A DNA stretch of 64,000 bases from Kordiimonas sp. SCSIO 12603 (lineage in GTDB: Bacteria; Pseudomonadota; Alphaproteobacteria; Sphingomonadales; Kordiimonadaceae). The stretch lies in NCBI RefSeq assembly GCF_024398035.1, contig NZ_CP073748.1, positions 363,501 to 427,500 of the forward strand, given 5' to 3'. Below are positions 43,805-53,467 of the stretch, one piece after another. The stretch's first letter is position 1; every line of letters starts with the position of its first letter. The translations under genes and the position numbers were made by a program. Under the pieces are notes generated by a model. It saw only the letters and a list, made by a program, of their open reading frames with translations, did not search any database and was not told where the DNA came from.

Positions 43805-44323
43805 TCAGCCAATTTTGATCAGGTCCTCAGGCTTTACCAGCCTGAGAAACGCAAGCATATCTTCAAGTTTCAGCGCTACACAGCCTTCTGTCGGTGTATA
43901 ACCCTCACGAGCAATATGCATAAAAATAGCACTGCCCTTCCCAGCTACAGGCGGTGCATCATTGTGGCCCAATTCAACAATCACATCGTAAACATCATCG
44001 TCCCGCCACAGCTTTTCATGGCTGGGGCCATAAGGCAGACGTACCAGTTTGTTATAAGCTTTATCTTCCGGGTCATCACACCAACCAAGATCAGCAGAAA
44101 GCGGCTGCACATTAAGAAGTGTGATAGGTTCTTCGATTTTATCAGGGCGGAAAAAAACACGGCGGAACGGATATGTGCCAGCAGGCGACATACCATCCCC
44201 TTCTTCTTTGCTATCTTCAGGGATAATCCCTGATCTCCCTAACGCACATTTGGCAGAAACCAGAGGGCCTTCCAACATGCCCTGCCTGCTATCCTGCGCT
44301 AATGCTGTAACCTGCCAAATCAT
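43805..44323 (-). CDS. L,D-transpeptidase (YkuD)-family protein
   Basis: A 172-residue protein. The catalytic region IFMHIAREGYTPTEGCVALKLEDM carries the His and the Cys (in T-x-GCVAL) of YkuD domains. No clear signal peptide is seen, which is unusual for a peptidoglycan cross-linking enzyme; the true start could be upstream but would overlap ribA, whose stop shares its first base. It probably belongs to the ErfK-like group of unknown substrate. Confidence 0.8.
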   Translation of the reverse strand: MIWQVTALAQDSRQGMLEGPLVSAKCALGRSGIIPEDSKEEGDGMSPAGTYPFRRVFFRPDKIEEPITLLNVQPLSADLGWCDDPEDKAYNKLVRLPYGPSHEKLWRDDDVYDVIVELGHNDAPPVAGKGSAIFMHIAREGYTPTEGCVALKLEDMLAFLRLVKPEDLIKIG

Positions 44324-45417
44324 TAAAGAAGATGCCCTGTGCGGTCCTTCTTAACGGCAAGATATCTTACGTTATGTGGGTTTGGTGGGAACTTATGCTC
44401 CACACGCTCAGCTACCTTTACGCCGTAACTTTCCAGCCCTTCAACCTTATTGGGGTTGTTAGTCATCAGCCTTACGCTTTCAAAGCCAAGCGCCTTCAGC
44501 ATTTCAGCGGCAGGTGCGAAAATCCGCTCATCCACATCAAAGCCTAGGCGGGTGTTGGCATCCACCGTATCATATCCCTGATCCTGAAGGGCATATGCCT
44601 TCAACTTGGAGATCAAGCCAATACCCCGGCCTTCCTGCGCCAGATACAGCACAATGCCACCACCTGCTTCTGCAATAGCCTTAATAGCGCCTTTAAGCTG
44701 CTCACCACAGTCGCATTTAAGGGACGCAAGCAAATCACCAGTGAAACATTCACTGTGGATACGCATCAATACGGGTTCTGATGGGGATGGGTCACCCACC
44801 AAAATAGCAATATGCTCAATGCCTCCTGCAATAGGACGGAAGGAAACAAGCCTTGTGTTCTCTGACCCTTCAAGCGGCACACGCGCGGAGGCAACTTGGG
44901 TAAGGGCGCTTGCCTGTGTGTAATCCACCTTCAATACATCATCCGCTTCCACAACATAAAAACCATGCTGTTCAGCAAATGTAGCCGCACCCTCAATTTC
45001 AGCAGCAATAACGGCTGGTAGCAAGTGAGCCCACTTCACCATTTTAATAGCGGCTTTATCAATCGCTTCGTCAGGATGCTCGAGGCGTTTGTACGGGCCT
45101 TTCAGCGGCGTGGATAGATCAAGTGTAGGGTCCGCAAGGGCTGTCATATCTTCGGCTGTCATCCAAGCAGGACGCGCAACCCGTACCACAGCCCAACCTT
45201 TACCCGCCACTTTCAAGGAAAGCGCCCGATTGTTTGTTAGCATAACAAAACTACCGGATACCAAATCATCGAAATTCTTAAGAGCTGGCATGTTCGCCAT
45301 TTCCGCAGGAAAAACCAACAGCGCGCGAGCACCATCTTTTACGACAACAGGGATACCGCGCCGCAAATCATCAGCTGCACGTTCTAATCTCAACAAGGTA
45401 TGGTCTAAGGTCTTCAT
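44323..45417 (-). CDS. ribA: GTP cyclohydrolase II with degenerate N-terminal domain
   Basis: A 364-residue protein. The C-terminal ~200 residues are a complete GTP cyclohydrolase II: zinc ligands in HSECFTGDLLASLKCDCG, the catalytic LAQEGRGIGL, and RLMTNNPNKVEGLE. It opens GTP for riboflavin synthesis. The N-terminal ~150 residues resemble RibB (DHBP synthase) but lack its acidic DxxRE active-site motif, reading KDGARALLVF instead, so that half is probably inactive. No FMN riboswitch is evident upstream (45418-45636). Confidence 0.92.
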   Translation of the reverse strand: MKTLDHTLLRLERAADDLRRGIPVVVKDGARALLVFPAEMANMPALKNFDDLVSGSFVMLTNNRALSLKVAGKGWAVVRVARPAWMTAEDMTALADPTLDLSTPLKGPYKRLEHPDEAIDKAAIKMVKWAHLLPAVIAAEIEGAATFAEQHGFYVVEADDVLKVDYTQASALTQVASARVPLEGSENTRLVSFRPIAGGIEHIAILVGDPSPSEPVLMRIHSECFTGDLLASLKCDCGEQLKGAIKAIAEAGGGIVLYLAQEGRGIGLISKLKAYALQDQGYDTVDANTRLGFDVDERIFAPAAEMLKALGFESVRLMTNNPNKVEGLESYGVKVAERVEHKFPPNPHNVRYLAVKKDRTGHLL

Positions 45418-45636
45418 GTGCCCACATATAGGCTATTTTTTTCAATTGTCAGTAGGGCATTTACATTTTTATGTTACGTCGTAACTATATAGTAATAACT
45501 TGCCGTTCAAACAAATGTGAGCGGAGTTGATATCACTTTCTAGATTCAACGCCTATATAGGCCAGAGTATTTAAAACTAATAGAGCTTCATGCTATTATA
45601 ATGAAGAATAATAGAATTTAACTGAAGGATAGACGA

Positions 45637-46332
45637 ATGGCGGTAAGAAAACTTCTCCTTGTTGATGATGACGTAGATTTACGTGAGGGTTTGGCTGATC
45701 AGCTTGCTCTTTATGAGGAGTTTGCTGTTGAGCAACATGGTTGTGCCGCTGATGCACTTGAGTTCCTTAAAGACAATCAAGTGGACATGATGCTTCTTGA
45801 TGTTGGCCTGCCTGATATGGATGGCCGTGAACTTTGTAAGCGTATTCGCAAAAATGGTGTTTCTGTACCGATCCTGATGCTTACAGGTAACGTATCTGAT
45901 GCAGATACAGTGCTTGGTCTTGATGCTGGTGCAAACGACTATATCACCAAGCCGTTCAACATCACTGTATTGATGGCGCGTATCCGTGCTCACTTCCGCC
46001 AGTATGAGCAAAGCGAAGACGCAACCTTCGATATTGGCCCTTACCAGTTCCGTCCTTCTGGTAAAATGCTTGAAGAAAAAGCATCTGGCAAAAAAGTACG
46101 CCTGACCGAAAAAGAAACATCTATCCTGAAGTATCTATACCGCGCTGGCGGCAATGCTGTTGCCCGCGAAGAGCTTCTTGCTGAGGTATGGGGTTATAAT
46201 TCCGGTGTGACAACACACACACTTGAAACGCACGTTTACCGCCTACGCCAGAAGATTGAAAGCGAGCCAGGCATGGCACGCCTTCTGGTAACAGAACCAG
46301 GTGGCTATAGCCTGCAAGGCCTCGCACACTAA
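45637..46332 (+). CDS. OmpR-type response regulator
   Basis: A 231-residue two-component regulator. Receiver domain 4-118 with acidic pocket Asp10-Asp11, phospho-acceptor Asp55 (MMLLDVGLPD), Thr in LMLTGN and Lys in YITKPFN. The winged-helix domain (about 130-231) has LTEKETSILKYLYRAGG and the recognition helix THTLETHVYRLRQKIE. No histidine kinase is adjacent, so it is an orphan in this window. A strong terminator follows. Confidence 0.93.
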   Translation: MAVRKLLLVDDDVDLREGLADQLALYEEFAVEQHGCAADALEFLKDNQVDMMLLDVGLPDMDGRELCKRIRKNGVSVPILMLTGNVSDADTVLGLDAGANDYITKPFNITVLMARIRAHFRQYEQSEDATFDIGPYQFRPSGKMLEEKASGKKVRLTEKETSILKYLYRAGGNAVAREELLAEVWGYNSGVTTHTLETHVYRLRQKIESEPGMARLLVTEPGGYSLQGLAH

Positions 46333-46356
46333 GCAGATTTGAGAGTTTTAAAGAAG

Positions 46357-46382
46357 AGGGCGCTTTCAGCGCCCTTTTTTGT
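46357..46382 (+). terminator. Rho-independent terminator of response regulator
   Basis: AGGGCGCT and AGCGCCCT form an 8-bp stem around TTC, then six Ts. It lies 24 bases after the stop codon. Confidence 0.9.
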
Positions 46383-46394
46383 ATTCTCAAATTG

Positions 46395-46721
46395 TTAAAT
46401 CAGGCCTGAGATATCCAGTACATTGAAATAGATATAACCACCCATAAAGAACGAAACTACAAGCAGGATCGCGCCAAAGGAAAACGTGCCTGTAAAGGCC
46501 TTTACCCAACCTTTCCTTAAAAACCGGTGCATAAGTATATCTATCAGCATATAAGGCAGAGAACTCACCAAACTAACAGGTAATCCAATCCTGTGGGTAA
46601 CATTCCAGACTTGTTCAAAAGTTGGGTCATCCAGCACCAGCAGCGAAATATAAGAAACAATAATAGCCAAATAAGCGGCAAAAACCGCCAGTGTTTTAGC
46701 TAATATTTTCCTTATCTTCAT
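46395..46721 (-). CDS. Small membrane protein, unknown function
   Basis: Not recognised. A 108-residue protein with three hydrophobic helices (about 8-30, 47-63, 76-100) and a basic cytoplasmic N-terminus. It follows xthA by six bases on the same strand and is probably transcribed with it. Confidence 0.65.
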   Translation of the reverse strand: MKIRKILAKTLAVFAAYLAIIVSYISLLVLDDPTFEQVWNVTHRIGLPVSLVSSLPYMLIDILMHRFLRKGWVKAFTGTFSFGAILLVVSFFMGGYIYFNVLDISGLI

Positions 46722-46727
46722 ACGCCT

Positions 46728-47510
46728 CTAAAATTCAAAATCCACAAGCACTGGTGCATGATCTGATGGTTTTTCCCAGCCACGTGCATTCCTGAGTACT
46801 TCCATCTTCACGGCTTTGCCCTTAAGGCTTGGGCTGGTCCAGACATGATCAAGCCTGCGGCCTTTATCTGCTTTTGACCAATCCCTCGCGCGGTATGACC
46901 ACCAGCTATAGAGTTTCTCGTTTTCTGGTACGAACTCACGCATTACATCATGCCAACTATGGGCTTCCATCAGCTTCAGCATAGCTTCCACCTCAACAGG
47001 TGTGTGCGACACCACCTTAAGAAGCTTTTTATGGTCCCATACATCTTCTTCAAGAGGCGCAATATTAAGATCACCCACCAGAATGCTTGGCTCGTCGAGC
47101 TGTGCTGACCACTCTGTCATTTCCTCAAGGAACTCAAGCTTGTGGGCGAATTTATCATTCACTTCCGGGTTTGGCTCATCACCACCAGCGGGCACATAGA
47201 AGTTATGTACGGTCGGGCCTTCATTCAGTTTGATTGCCACATGGCGGGCATCACCTTTTTCGCACCAATCAATCTTGAAACTATCGGCGAACTCGCCTTT
47301 GGCTGCAATCGCAACACCGTGGTGGCTTTTCTGGCCGTGGATTGCCAGATGCGGCATACCATTTTCAGCGAAGAATTTTTCAGGGAACATATGGTCCTGC
47401 ACCTTGGTTTCCTGCAGGCAGAGAACATCTGGCTGATATTCTTCAATAAGCTGCTTCACGATATCAAGGCGTGCGCGAACCGAGTTAATGTTCCATGTAA
47501 TGAGCCGCAT
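46728..47510 (-). CDS. xthA: Exodeoxyribonuclease III
   Basis: A 260-residue AP endonuclease/3'-5' exonuclease for base-excision repair. LQETKVQD holds the metal-binding Glu, YVPAGGDEPNP, VGDLNIAP (catalytic Asp and Asn), RLDHVWTS and the closing SDHAPVLVDF complete the EEP-fold active site. Confidence 0.95.
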   Translation of the reverse strand: MRLITWNINSVRARLDIVKQLIEEYQPDVLCLQETKVQDHMFPEKFFAENGMPHLAIHGQKSHHGVAIAAKGEFADSFKIDWCEKGDARHVAIKLNEGPTVHNFYVPAGGDEPNPEVNDKFAHKLEFLEEMTEWSAQLDEPSILVGDLNIAPLEEDVWDHKKLLKVVSHTPVEVEAMLKLMEAHSWHDVMREFVPENEKLYSWWSYRARDWSKADKGRRLDHVWTSPSLKGKAVKMEVLRNARGWEKPSDHAPVLVDFEF

Positions 47511-47532
47511 AAAAAATCTCTTCGCTTAAAAA

Positions 47533-48120
47533 TTAGAAAATCAGGAAACTGCTTCCAATGATAGTAATAGGCCAGTGCCCCTGCTCAAACAACTGGAAGC
47601 GCTTCACAAACGGATGATCATCCTCCGGGTTTGCCATACTTACAAGCGCTGCCTGATAACAGGCCTGTGCCGCAGCGCCAGAGATTGCCTGCACAAACTC
47701 TTCATCATCAATGCGCAGATATTCTGCCGCTTCCCGTGCGCTTTCCTCAATCACTGTTGAGATAGATTTCGCAACATGAGCCATCACCATCTCAAGTACG
47801 TTTTCATCAATCACATCAAGCACATCAGTAGTTAGAGAAGCACGGAGCTGTTCTTCTGCTTCCCATGCCATACTGTTAAGTTCTGGGTTTTCAGCGGCAG
47901 CAGCTGCATCTTCCCATTCAGGCAGAAACACAGGATCAGCTTCCGGAAAACCGAGTAAATCTGCATAATCACGGGAAATCTGGCGGGAATAATCGCTTGG
48001 CGGATCACCAACGCTTCTGAACCAGCGCACATTCTGGGCTACTTCAATGAAAGGGGCGACAGATTTCAGACTTGGGAAATCTTCAAATAACTCGTCAATG
48101 TCGCTATCAATATCTTGCAA
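47533..48120 (-). CDS. Acidic protein of unknown function
   Basis: Not recognised. A 195-residue protein, very acidic (Asp/Glu-rich N-terminus MQDIDSDIDELFEDF), with long helices (AEEQLRASLTTDVLDVIDENVL) and a hydrophobic C-terminus (WPITIIGSSFLIF). No signal peptide. Same strand as xthA, 22 bp upstream of it. Possibly a regulator or chaperone-like protein, but nothing supports a specific role. Confidence 0.6.
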   Translation of the reverse strand: MQDIDSDIDELFEDFPSLKSVAPFIEVAQNVRWFRSVGDPPSDYSRQISRDYADLLGFPEADPVFLPEWEDAAAAAENPELNSMAWEAEEQLRASLTTDVLDVIDENVLEMVMAHVAKSISTVIEESAREAAEYLRIDDEEFVQAISGAAAQACYQAALVSMANPEDDHPFVKRFQLFEQGHWPITIIGSSFLIF

Positions 48121-48271
48121 TGAACAATCCTATATATCGGTCAGACTATATCTGTTGTTTGTAACCTAATTTGTATTTTATTGTAGAATAATTTCTATAA
48201 ATCATTCTTGTTGCTCATATGATTTTCCCAACAGGAAATTCAATTCCATTTCTATAACGACTGGATAAATT

Positions 48272-48808
48272 ATGTTTCTTAAAAAGGTTACAGCATTCCT
48301 TAGTATTCTAGTGGTTGCCGCTACTGCTCATGCCTATGCTTCCGGCGAAGTAATGCCGGACATAATATCCAAGCGCTTGAATTTAATGAAAGCCGTCGCG
48401 CAGTATAAATATGTTAATAAACTGCCTGTTGAAGATAAGAAACGGGAAGCCATTATTTTCAAACGCATTATGGAAAAAGCAAAGACTGTGGGTATCCCTC
48501 AGGAGCGAGCAAGCCGAGCTTTGAAAGCTCAAATTACAGCCGCTAAACAACTGCAAACATCCTATATAAAAGGATGGGCTGAGAACAACATCAAGTTTGA
48601 AACCGCCCCTGATCTCGGCAAAGATATCCGTCCACAAATTGATGTTATCACTCAGGAATTTCTAATTGCTCTAAAAGACGGCGACATTAGCTGTAAACAA
48701 CTTCAAAATGCCGCGGAAAAACTGCGCGTAAGCACCGAGATAAAATTGGCTTGGGTTATTGCAGCCCAAGGCGTTTTACCCAAAAGCTCTGAACACTGTT
48801 CTCTCTAG
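48272..48808 (+). CDS. Exported chorismate mutase, AroQ-gamma type
   Basis: A 178-residue protein with a signal peptide (1-22, AHAYA). The AroQ helices are recognisable: RLNLMKAVAQYKYVNKLPVEDKKRE, then ITAAKQLQTSYIKGW, with the N-terminal catalytic Arg and the later Lys/Gln. The gamma class is periplasmic and converts chorismate to prephenate outside the cytosol; its physiological role is often unclear. Confidence 0.78.
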   Translation: MFLKKVTAFLSILVVAATAHAYASGEVMPDIISKRLNLMKAVAQYKYVNKLPVEDKKREAIIFKRIMEKAKTVGIPQERASRALKAQITAAKQLQTSYIKGWAENNIKFETAPDLGKDIRPQIDVITQEFLIALKDGDISCKQLQNAAEKLRVSTEIKLAWVIAAQGVLPKSSEHCSL

Positions 48809-48816
48809 AACACACC

Positions 48817-49491
48817 CTATCTACGATTTCTACGGCGTTTGTTTACGCCCCGTGGATCATCAAAACTCCAGCGCTTATCAGCGATCGGTAGATTGGCTTC
48901 CTGTTTTGATAGCTCAACAGTGGTAAGTTGGCCTTGAGCATCCACCACACCCCAACTAAGAAGCTTCAAACCTCCCGGCACATCCGCTTCTTCAAAATAT
49001 ACGGTGATACGCCCTATCTCCGGCTTATCAGGATCTTGGGCAGTAAGTGCCACAAGGCCTTCAATACCAGATGGTTCATATTCAATATGGGCGTTGATAG
49101 AGGCAAGATCAGTGGAGTCCCCAAGAAGGGCTCTAAGCGGTGTATCTTTCACGGGCCATTTGGTTACCTGCCCAATCTCATAATCAATGAAATTTACGGT
49201 TTTACCATCAGCCACTACAAGAAACGGGATATCACCATCATAATCGAAACGTACTTTACCGGGCCGCGCCATATAAAGTGTACCTTCTGAACGGTTACCA
49301 CCCGGTGCCATTTGTACAAAATGCGCTTTCAGGCTCTTCACCTCATCCATAAAGGTTTGCACAAGCTTAAGCGCCTTAAGGGTCGGGGCTTCCACCACCG
49401 TTTCTTCCTTAAGTGGCGGCAAGCTGTTGTGCTGCGCCGCGGCGGGCACAGCAGACAGTGCAATAACTCCAAACATCAATGCTTTCAGCAT
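48817..49491 (-). CDS. lolA: Outer-membrane lipoprotein carrier protein
   Basis: A 224-residue product from ATG 49491 with AAGGA upstream; longer frames would lose the signal peptide (MLKALMFGVIALSAVPAAAQ). The LolA fold shows SLKAHFVQMAPGGNRSEGTLYMARPGKVRFDYD in segments, then the DGKTVNFIDYEIGQVTKWP strand set. It ferries lipoproteins from LolCDE to the outer membrane. It follows ftsK by 28 bp, the usual alphaproteobacterial order. Confidence 0.92.
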   Translation of the reverse strand: MLKALMFGVIALSAVPAAAQHNSLPPLKEETVVEAPTLKALKLVQTFMDEVKSLKAHFVQMAPGGNRSEGTLYMARPGKVRFDYDGDIPFLVVADGKTVNFIDYEIGQVTKWPVKDTPLRALLGDSTDLASINAHIEYEPSGIEGLVALTAQDPDKPEIGRITVYFEEADVPGGLKLLSWGVVDAQGQLTTVELSKQEANLPIADKRWSFDDPRGVNKRRRNRR

Positions 49492-49519
49492 TAGCTTATC
49501 CTTCGTGTCGTTCTTCTTT

Positions 49520-52036
49520 TTAGCCGCCAAATTCTTCTTCACGCTCAGGCACAAGAATTTCCCGCTGCCCCTTATGGTTTGGTGCACTGATAACACCTTG
49601 TTCTTCCATTTCTTCAATAAGCGTTGCGGCTTTATTATAGCCAATTTTCAGGCGGCGCTGAATATAACTTGTGGAAGCCCTGCGGTCCCTAAGTACAATA
49701 TTCACGGCCTGATCATAAAGGCTGTTGGCTTTATCTTCGTCTGACTGAGCTGGACCTGGGATGAACGGGCTGTCAAAACCTTCTTCAGGTTCTTCTGTCA
49801 CGCTATCCAGATATTCAGGCGCGCCCTGCTTCTTCAGGTGATTTACAATATCTTCTACTTCACTGTCAGAAACAAAGGCACCATGCACACGCTGGATACG
49901 GCCACCGCCCGCCATAAAGAGCATATCACCCATACCGAGAAGCTGTTCAGCCCCCTGTTCACCAAGGATAGTTCGGCTATCGATCTTCGAAGTAACCTGG
50001 AAACTGATCCGGGTTGGGAAATTGGCCTTAATGGTACCGGTGATTACGTCCACGCTAGGGCGCTGGGTTGCCATCACAACATGAATACCAGCAGCACGAG
50101 CCATCTGGGCAAGGCGCTGCACGGTAGCTTCCACATCCTTACCCGCCACAAGCATCAGATCAGCCATCTCATCAATCACGATTACGATAAATGGTAGTGG
50201 CTCGAAATCAAACTCCTGGCTTTCCATAATTGGTTGGCCGGTTTCTTTATCAAAACCTGTTTGTACTTCACGCGCCAGTACTTCACCGTTTTCTTTGGCT
50301 TCCTGAATACGTTTGTTAAACGCTGCCAAGTTCCGCACACCAAGCTTGGACATATTGCGGTAGCGTTCTTCCATTTCCCGCACCGCCCATTTAAGCGCAA
50401 CAACCGCTTTCTTCGGTTCTGTTACAACAGGTGTCAATAGATGCGGGATACCGTCATAGACGGAAAGTTCCAGCATTTTCGGGTCAACCATGATGAAACG
50501 GAGCGTTTCAGGGCTGTGACGGTAAAGAAGCGACAGGATCATGGTGTTGATACCAACCGATTTACCGGAACCTGTTGTACCCGCAACAAGCAAGTGAGGC
50601 ATGGAAACAAGATCTGCCACCACAGGCGCACCGCCAATATCTTTACCTAGCACCACAGGAAGACGGGCTTTAGTGGCTTCATAATCTTTGGAGGCTAGAA
50701 GCTCTCTGAGGAATACTGTTTGCCTGTCCACATTCGGGAGTTCGATACCAATGGCATTACGGCCCGGCACCACCGCCACACGAGCGGAAATAGCGCTCAT
50801 AGAGCGGGCAATATCGTCCGCAAGACCAATCACGCGGGCAGATTTCACACCGCGTGCTGGTTCAAGCTCATAAAGCGTTACCACAGGGCCTGGGCGCACA
50901 TCCTGAATTTCACCCTGAACACCAAAGTCTTCCAACACACCTTCAAGCATACGGGCATTTTGCTCAAGCGCATCCGCGCTCATACGGTTCAATTTCTCAG
51001 GCGGCGGTGAAGGCGCAAGAAGATCAAGAGCAGGGAGCATAAAGTCACCTGTATCGCCGAAATCAAGGGTTACCTGTGCTTCACGGGCTTCTCGCCTGCC
51101 TCGCTTCGGCTCAGCTGGTGCTTTTACCCGCTTCTCGGCTTTTGGTGTTGCCACCTCTTTTTCACGTTTCTTACGTTCTGTGCGCGTGGCTGCAGGCTCT
51201 ATCCGTTCATATTCTTCGTATGTATCTTCGGCAGTATCACTCTTACGGAACATCACACGTGCCGTAAGTGCCAGTCCGCGGCCAATAGCACGTAAACCTG
51301 CCCAGATATTGGAACCAATCCAAACGCTGGTGTTTTTAATAGTCCGCCCAACGGCAACCCATTCGCCTTTGTTAAGGCCTAGCGAGAAGGCATAAACTGG
51401 CAGGCCAATAATAGTGAAAACAACACCATATACCCACACCGGGATCACTATGACGCCATCAAACATTTCATTCAGAAGCTGATAGAACTGCTGCCCAAGT
51501 GAACCGCCATACCCTGTTTGAATAGTAAATGAGGGATCAGGCGCCACAGGGCTCGCTGCAATTGCGAATAGAACAAGCGCAATCGGCACCATCGCAATGT
51601 TCAGGGCGAACATAGGCAGCCAACGAAGGCGCATCACTTTGATGCCCCATACAAGGAAAGGAAGGACAAGCATATAGCTGATAAGTGCCAGCGTTTGCAT
51701 TAACACATCAGCGATATTGGCCCCAACACTTCCAAGGAGGTTGGTAATTTCTGCTGATGTCTGATTATTAATGCTTGGATCACTTGGATTATAGGTCGCT
51801 AGCGACAAAACAATTGCCACTCCAATGAGGAACAGCGCCGCACCAAACAGCCGCCAACTGCTACTTTTTAGAAACAGCATAAAGGCTGGGGGCAATAAAG
51901 GCGCTTTGTCCTTTTTGGCCACTACCGCTTTTTTCGGTGCCTTTTTCGCTTTTGCCGCAGCGCCTGCCGCTGGCTTTTTCCGTGCTGCCACCAGTGATGC
52001 TCCCTTCCCCGAGTGAAGAATGTTTTGTTTATCCAA
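49520..52036 (-). CDS. ftsK: DNA translocase FtsK
   Basis: An 838-residue protein. A basic Ala/Lys-rich N-terminus is followed by four to five membrane helices (55-215), a short linker and the motor: Walker A GTTGSGKS (Lys492), Walker B FIVIVIDEMADLM, and the gamma winged-helix at the C-terminus (YIQRRLKIGYNKAATLIEEME, read in two parts) that reads KOPS-like polarity sites. It coordinates chromosome segregation with division. Confidence 0.97.
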   Translation of the reverse strand: MDKQNILHSGKGASLVAARKKPAAGAAAKAKKAPKKAVVAKKDKAPLLPPAFMLFLKSSSWRLFGAALFLIGVAIVLSLATYNPSDPSINNQTSAEITNLLGSVGANIADVLMQTLALISYMLVLPFLVWGIKVMRLRWLPMFALNIAMVPIALVLFAIAASPVAPDPSFTIQTGYGGSLGQQFYQLLNEMFDGVIVIPVWVYGVVFTIIGLPVYAFSLGLNKGEWVAVGRTIKNTSVWIGSNIWAGLRAIGRGLALTARVMFRKSDTAEDTYEEYERIEPAATRTERKKREKEVATPKAEKRVKAPAEPKRGRREAREAQVTLDFGDTGDFMLPALDLLAPSPPPEKLNRMSADALEQNARMLEGVLEDFGVQGEIQDVRPGPVVTLYELEPARGVKSARVIGLADDIARSMSAISARVAVVPGRNAIGIELPNVDRQTVFLRELLASKDYEATKARLPVVLGKDIGGAPVVADLVSMPHLLVAGTTGSGKSVGINTMILSLLYRHSPETLRFIMVDPKMLELSVYDGIPHLLTPVVTEPKKAVVALKWAVREMEERYRNMSKLGVRNLAAFNKRIQEAKENGEVLAREVQTGFDKETGQPIMESQEFDFEPLPFIVIVIDEMADLMLVAGKDVEATVQRLAQMARAAGIHVVMATQRPSVDVITGTIKANFPTRISFQVTSKIDSRTILGEQGAEQLLGMGDMLFMAGGGRIQRVHGAFVSDSEVEDIVNHLKKQGAPEYLDSVTEEPEEGFDSPFIPGPAQSDEDKANSLYDQAVNIVLRDRRASTSYIQRRLKIGYNKAATLIEEMEEQGVISAPNHKGQREILVPEREEEFGG

Positions 52037-52191
52037 TCAGTACTTTAGTGCGTAAACATGCTAGGGGACAAGAGCGGCGATAAAGTGGCGGGCTTTTTCT
52101 GCTATAATCGCTCTCTGCGGCAACCTGCCTCTGGACAGCTAGAGGGAATAGGCTTAGACCAAACAGACAGTATTTTTCAGGTGGCAATAGA

Positions 52192-53418
52192 ATGGCTGAA
52201 ACAACAGAACTTACAAGTGATATCACCATCATTGGCGGCGGTTTAGCTGGCCTTACGGCAGCGATCGGCTTGGCTGATCACGGCTTTGATGTAACCGTTG
52301 TTGATAGAGCAGCCCAAGAAGCCCTTACGGATGTTTCTTATGATGGCCGTTCAAGCGCGCTTGCTTTTGCTTCCTGCCAGCTTTTTGAAGCTATTGGCGT
52401 TTGGCAGTATATGGAGCCGTATGCACAGCCGATCCTTGAGATCAGAGTATCTGACGGACCGTCCCTTCTACATCTGCATTTTGATAATGAAACACTGGGC
52501 GACGGCCCTCTTGGTCATCTGGTTGAAAACCGCCATACCCAAATCGCCCTTTTCGAGCGTATGAAAGAGCTTGATAACCTTACCTTTCTGGCGCCAACAA
52601 AAGTAGCTGATATAAAACGAGATAAAGCATCTGCCACAGTCAATCTGGAAGATGGCCGTGTAATCACTTCAAAACTGCTGCTCGGGATTGATGGTCGCGG
52701 CAGTATGGTACGCGCGCATGCTGGCATTCCAACATCCAAGATCGATTACAAACAGCACGGTATTGTATGTTCTATAGAACATGAATTCGGCCACTGCGGT
52801 ATTGCCCACGAACGCTTCTTACCTTCTGGTCCATTTGCGATCCTGCCGCTTACCGGCAACCGTTCTTCTCTTGTATGGACTGAAAAGAGCCACCTGACAG
52901 AAACAATCATGAGCCTTTCAGACCGCGCCTTCCAATCGGAAGTACAGCGCCGGGTTGGTGATTTCCTTGGTGACGTAAAAATTATTGGTGGCCGCTGGGC
53001 TTACCCTATTTCTCTTCAGTATGCACATGATTATGTGGCTGAACGGCTCGCGCTTCTTGGTGATGCTGCCCACGGTATCCACCCAATATCTGGCCAAGGG
53101 CTTAACCTGGGCCTTAAGGATGTGGCAGCTCTTATTGAAGTGCTCGTTGACGCCAGAAAAGTTGGCCTTGATATTGGCTCGACACAAGTGCTCAACCGCT
53201 ACGCACAGTGGCGCACCACAGATAACGCCTCTATCTATGCCATCACGGATATTTTCAACCGCCTGTTCTCTAACGATATCGAACCACTAATGCTCGCGAG
53301 AGATCTCGGTATGGCAGCCGTTGATAAAATAGTGCCGCTGAAGAATTTCTTCATGTCCCATGCCCGTGGTACAGTGGGTGATCTACCAAAACTGCTACGA
53401 GGCGAAAAAGCGCTTTAA
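52192..53418 (+). CDS. UbiH/UbiF-family ubiquinone hydroxylase
   Basis: A 408-residue FAD monooxygenase: dinucleotide motif GGGLAG (15-20), DGRSSALAFASC (the family's D-x-R-xxA motif), LLGIDGRGSMVR and LLGDAAHGIHPISGQGLNLGL (FAD/ribityl-binding GD motif, in two parts). It hydroxylates the quinone ring in ubiquinone biosynthesis. Divergent from ftsK across a 155-bp promoter region. Confidence 0.92.
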   Translation: MAETTELTSDITIIGGGLAGLTAAIGLADHGFDVTVVDRAAQEALTDVSYDGRSSALAFASCQLFEAIGVWQYMEPYAQPILEIRVSDGPSLLHLHFDNETLGDGPLGHLVENRHTQIALFERMKELDNLTFLAPTKVADIKRDKASATVNLEDGRVITSKLLLGIDGRGSMVRAHAGIPTSKIDYKQHGIVCSIEHEFGHCGIAHERFLPSGPFAILPLTGNRSSLVWTEKSHLTETIMSLSDRAFQSEVQRRVGDFLGDVKIIGGRWAYPISLQYAHDYVAERLALLGDAAHGIHPISGQGLNLGLKDVAALIEVLVDARKVGLDIGSTQVLNRYAQWRTTDNASIYAITDIFNRLFSNDIEPLMLARDLGMAAVDKIVPLKNFFMSHARGTVGDLPKLLRGEKAL

Positions 53419-53467
53419 TCCAAACGCTACCCCGTGCTCGTATAACGCGCTATCAAGGGAAGCAGTT

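Noticed and set aside
45418-45636. FMN riboswitch ahead of ribA
   Set aside because: None of the conserved FMN-aptamer blocks is visible on the minus strand upstream of the gene.
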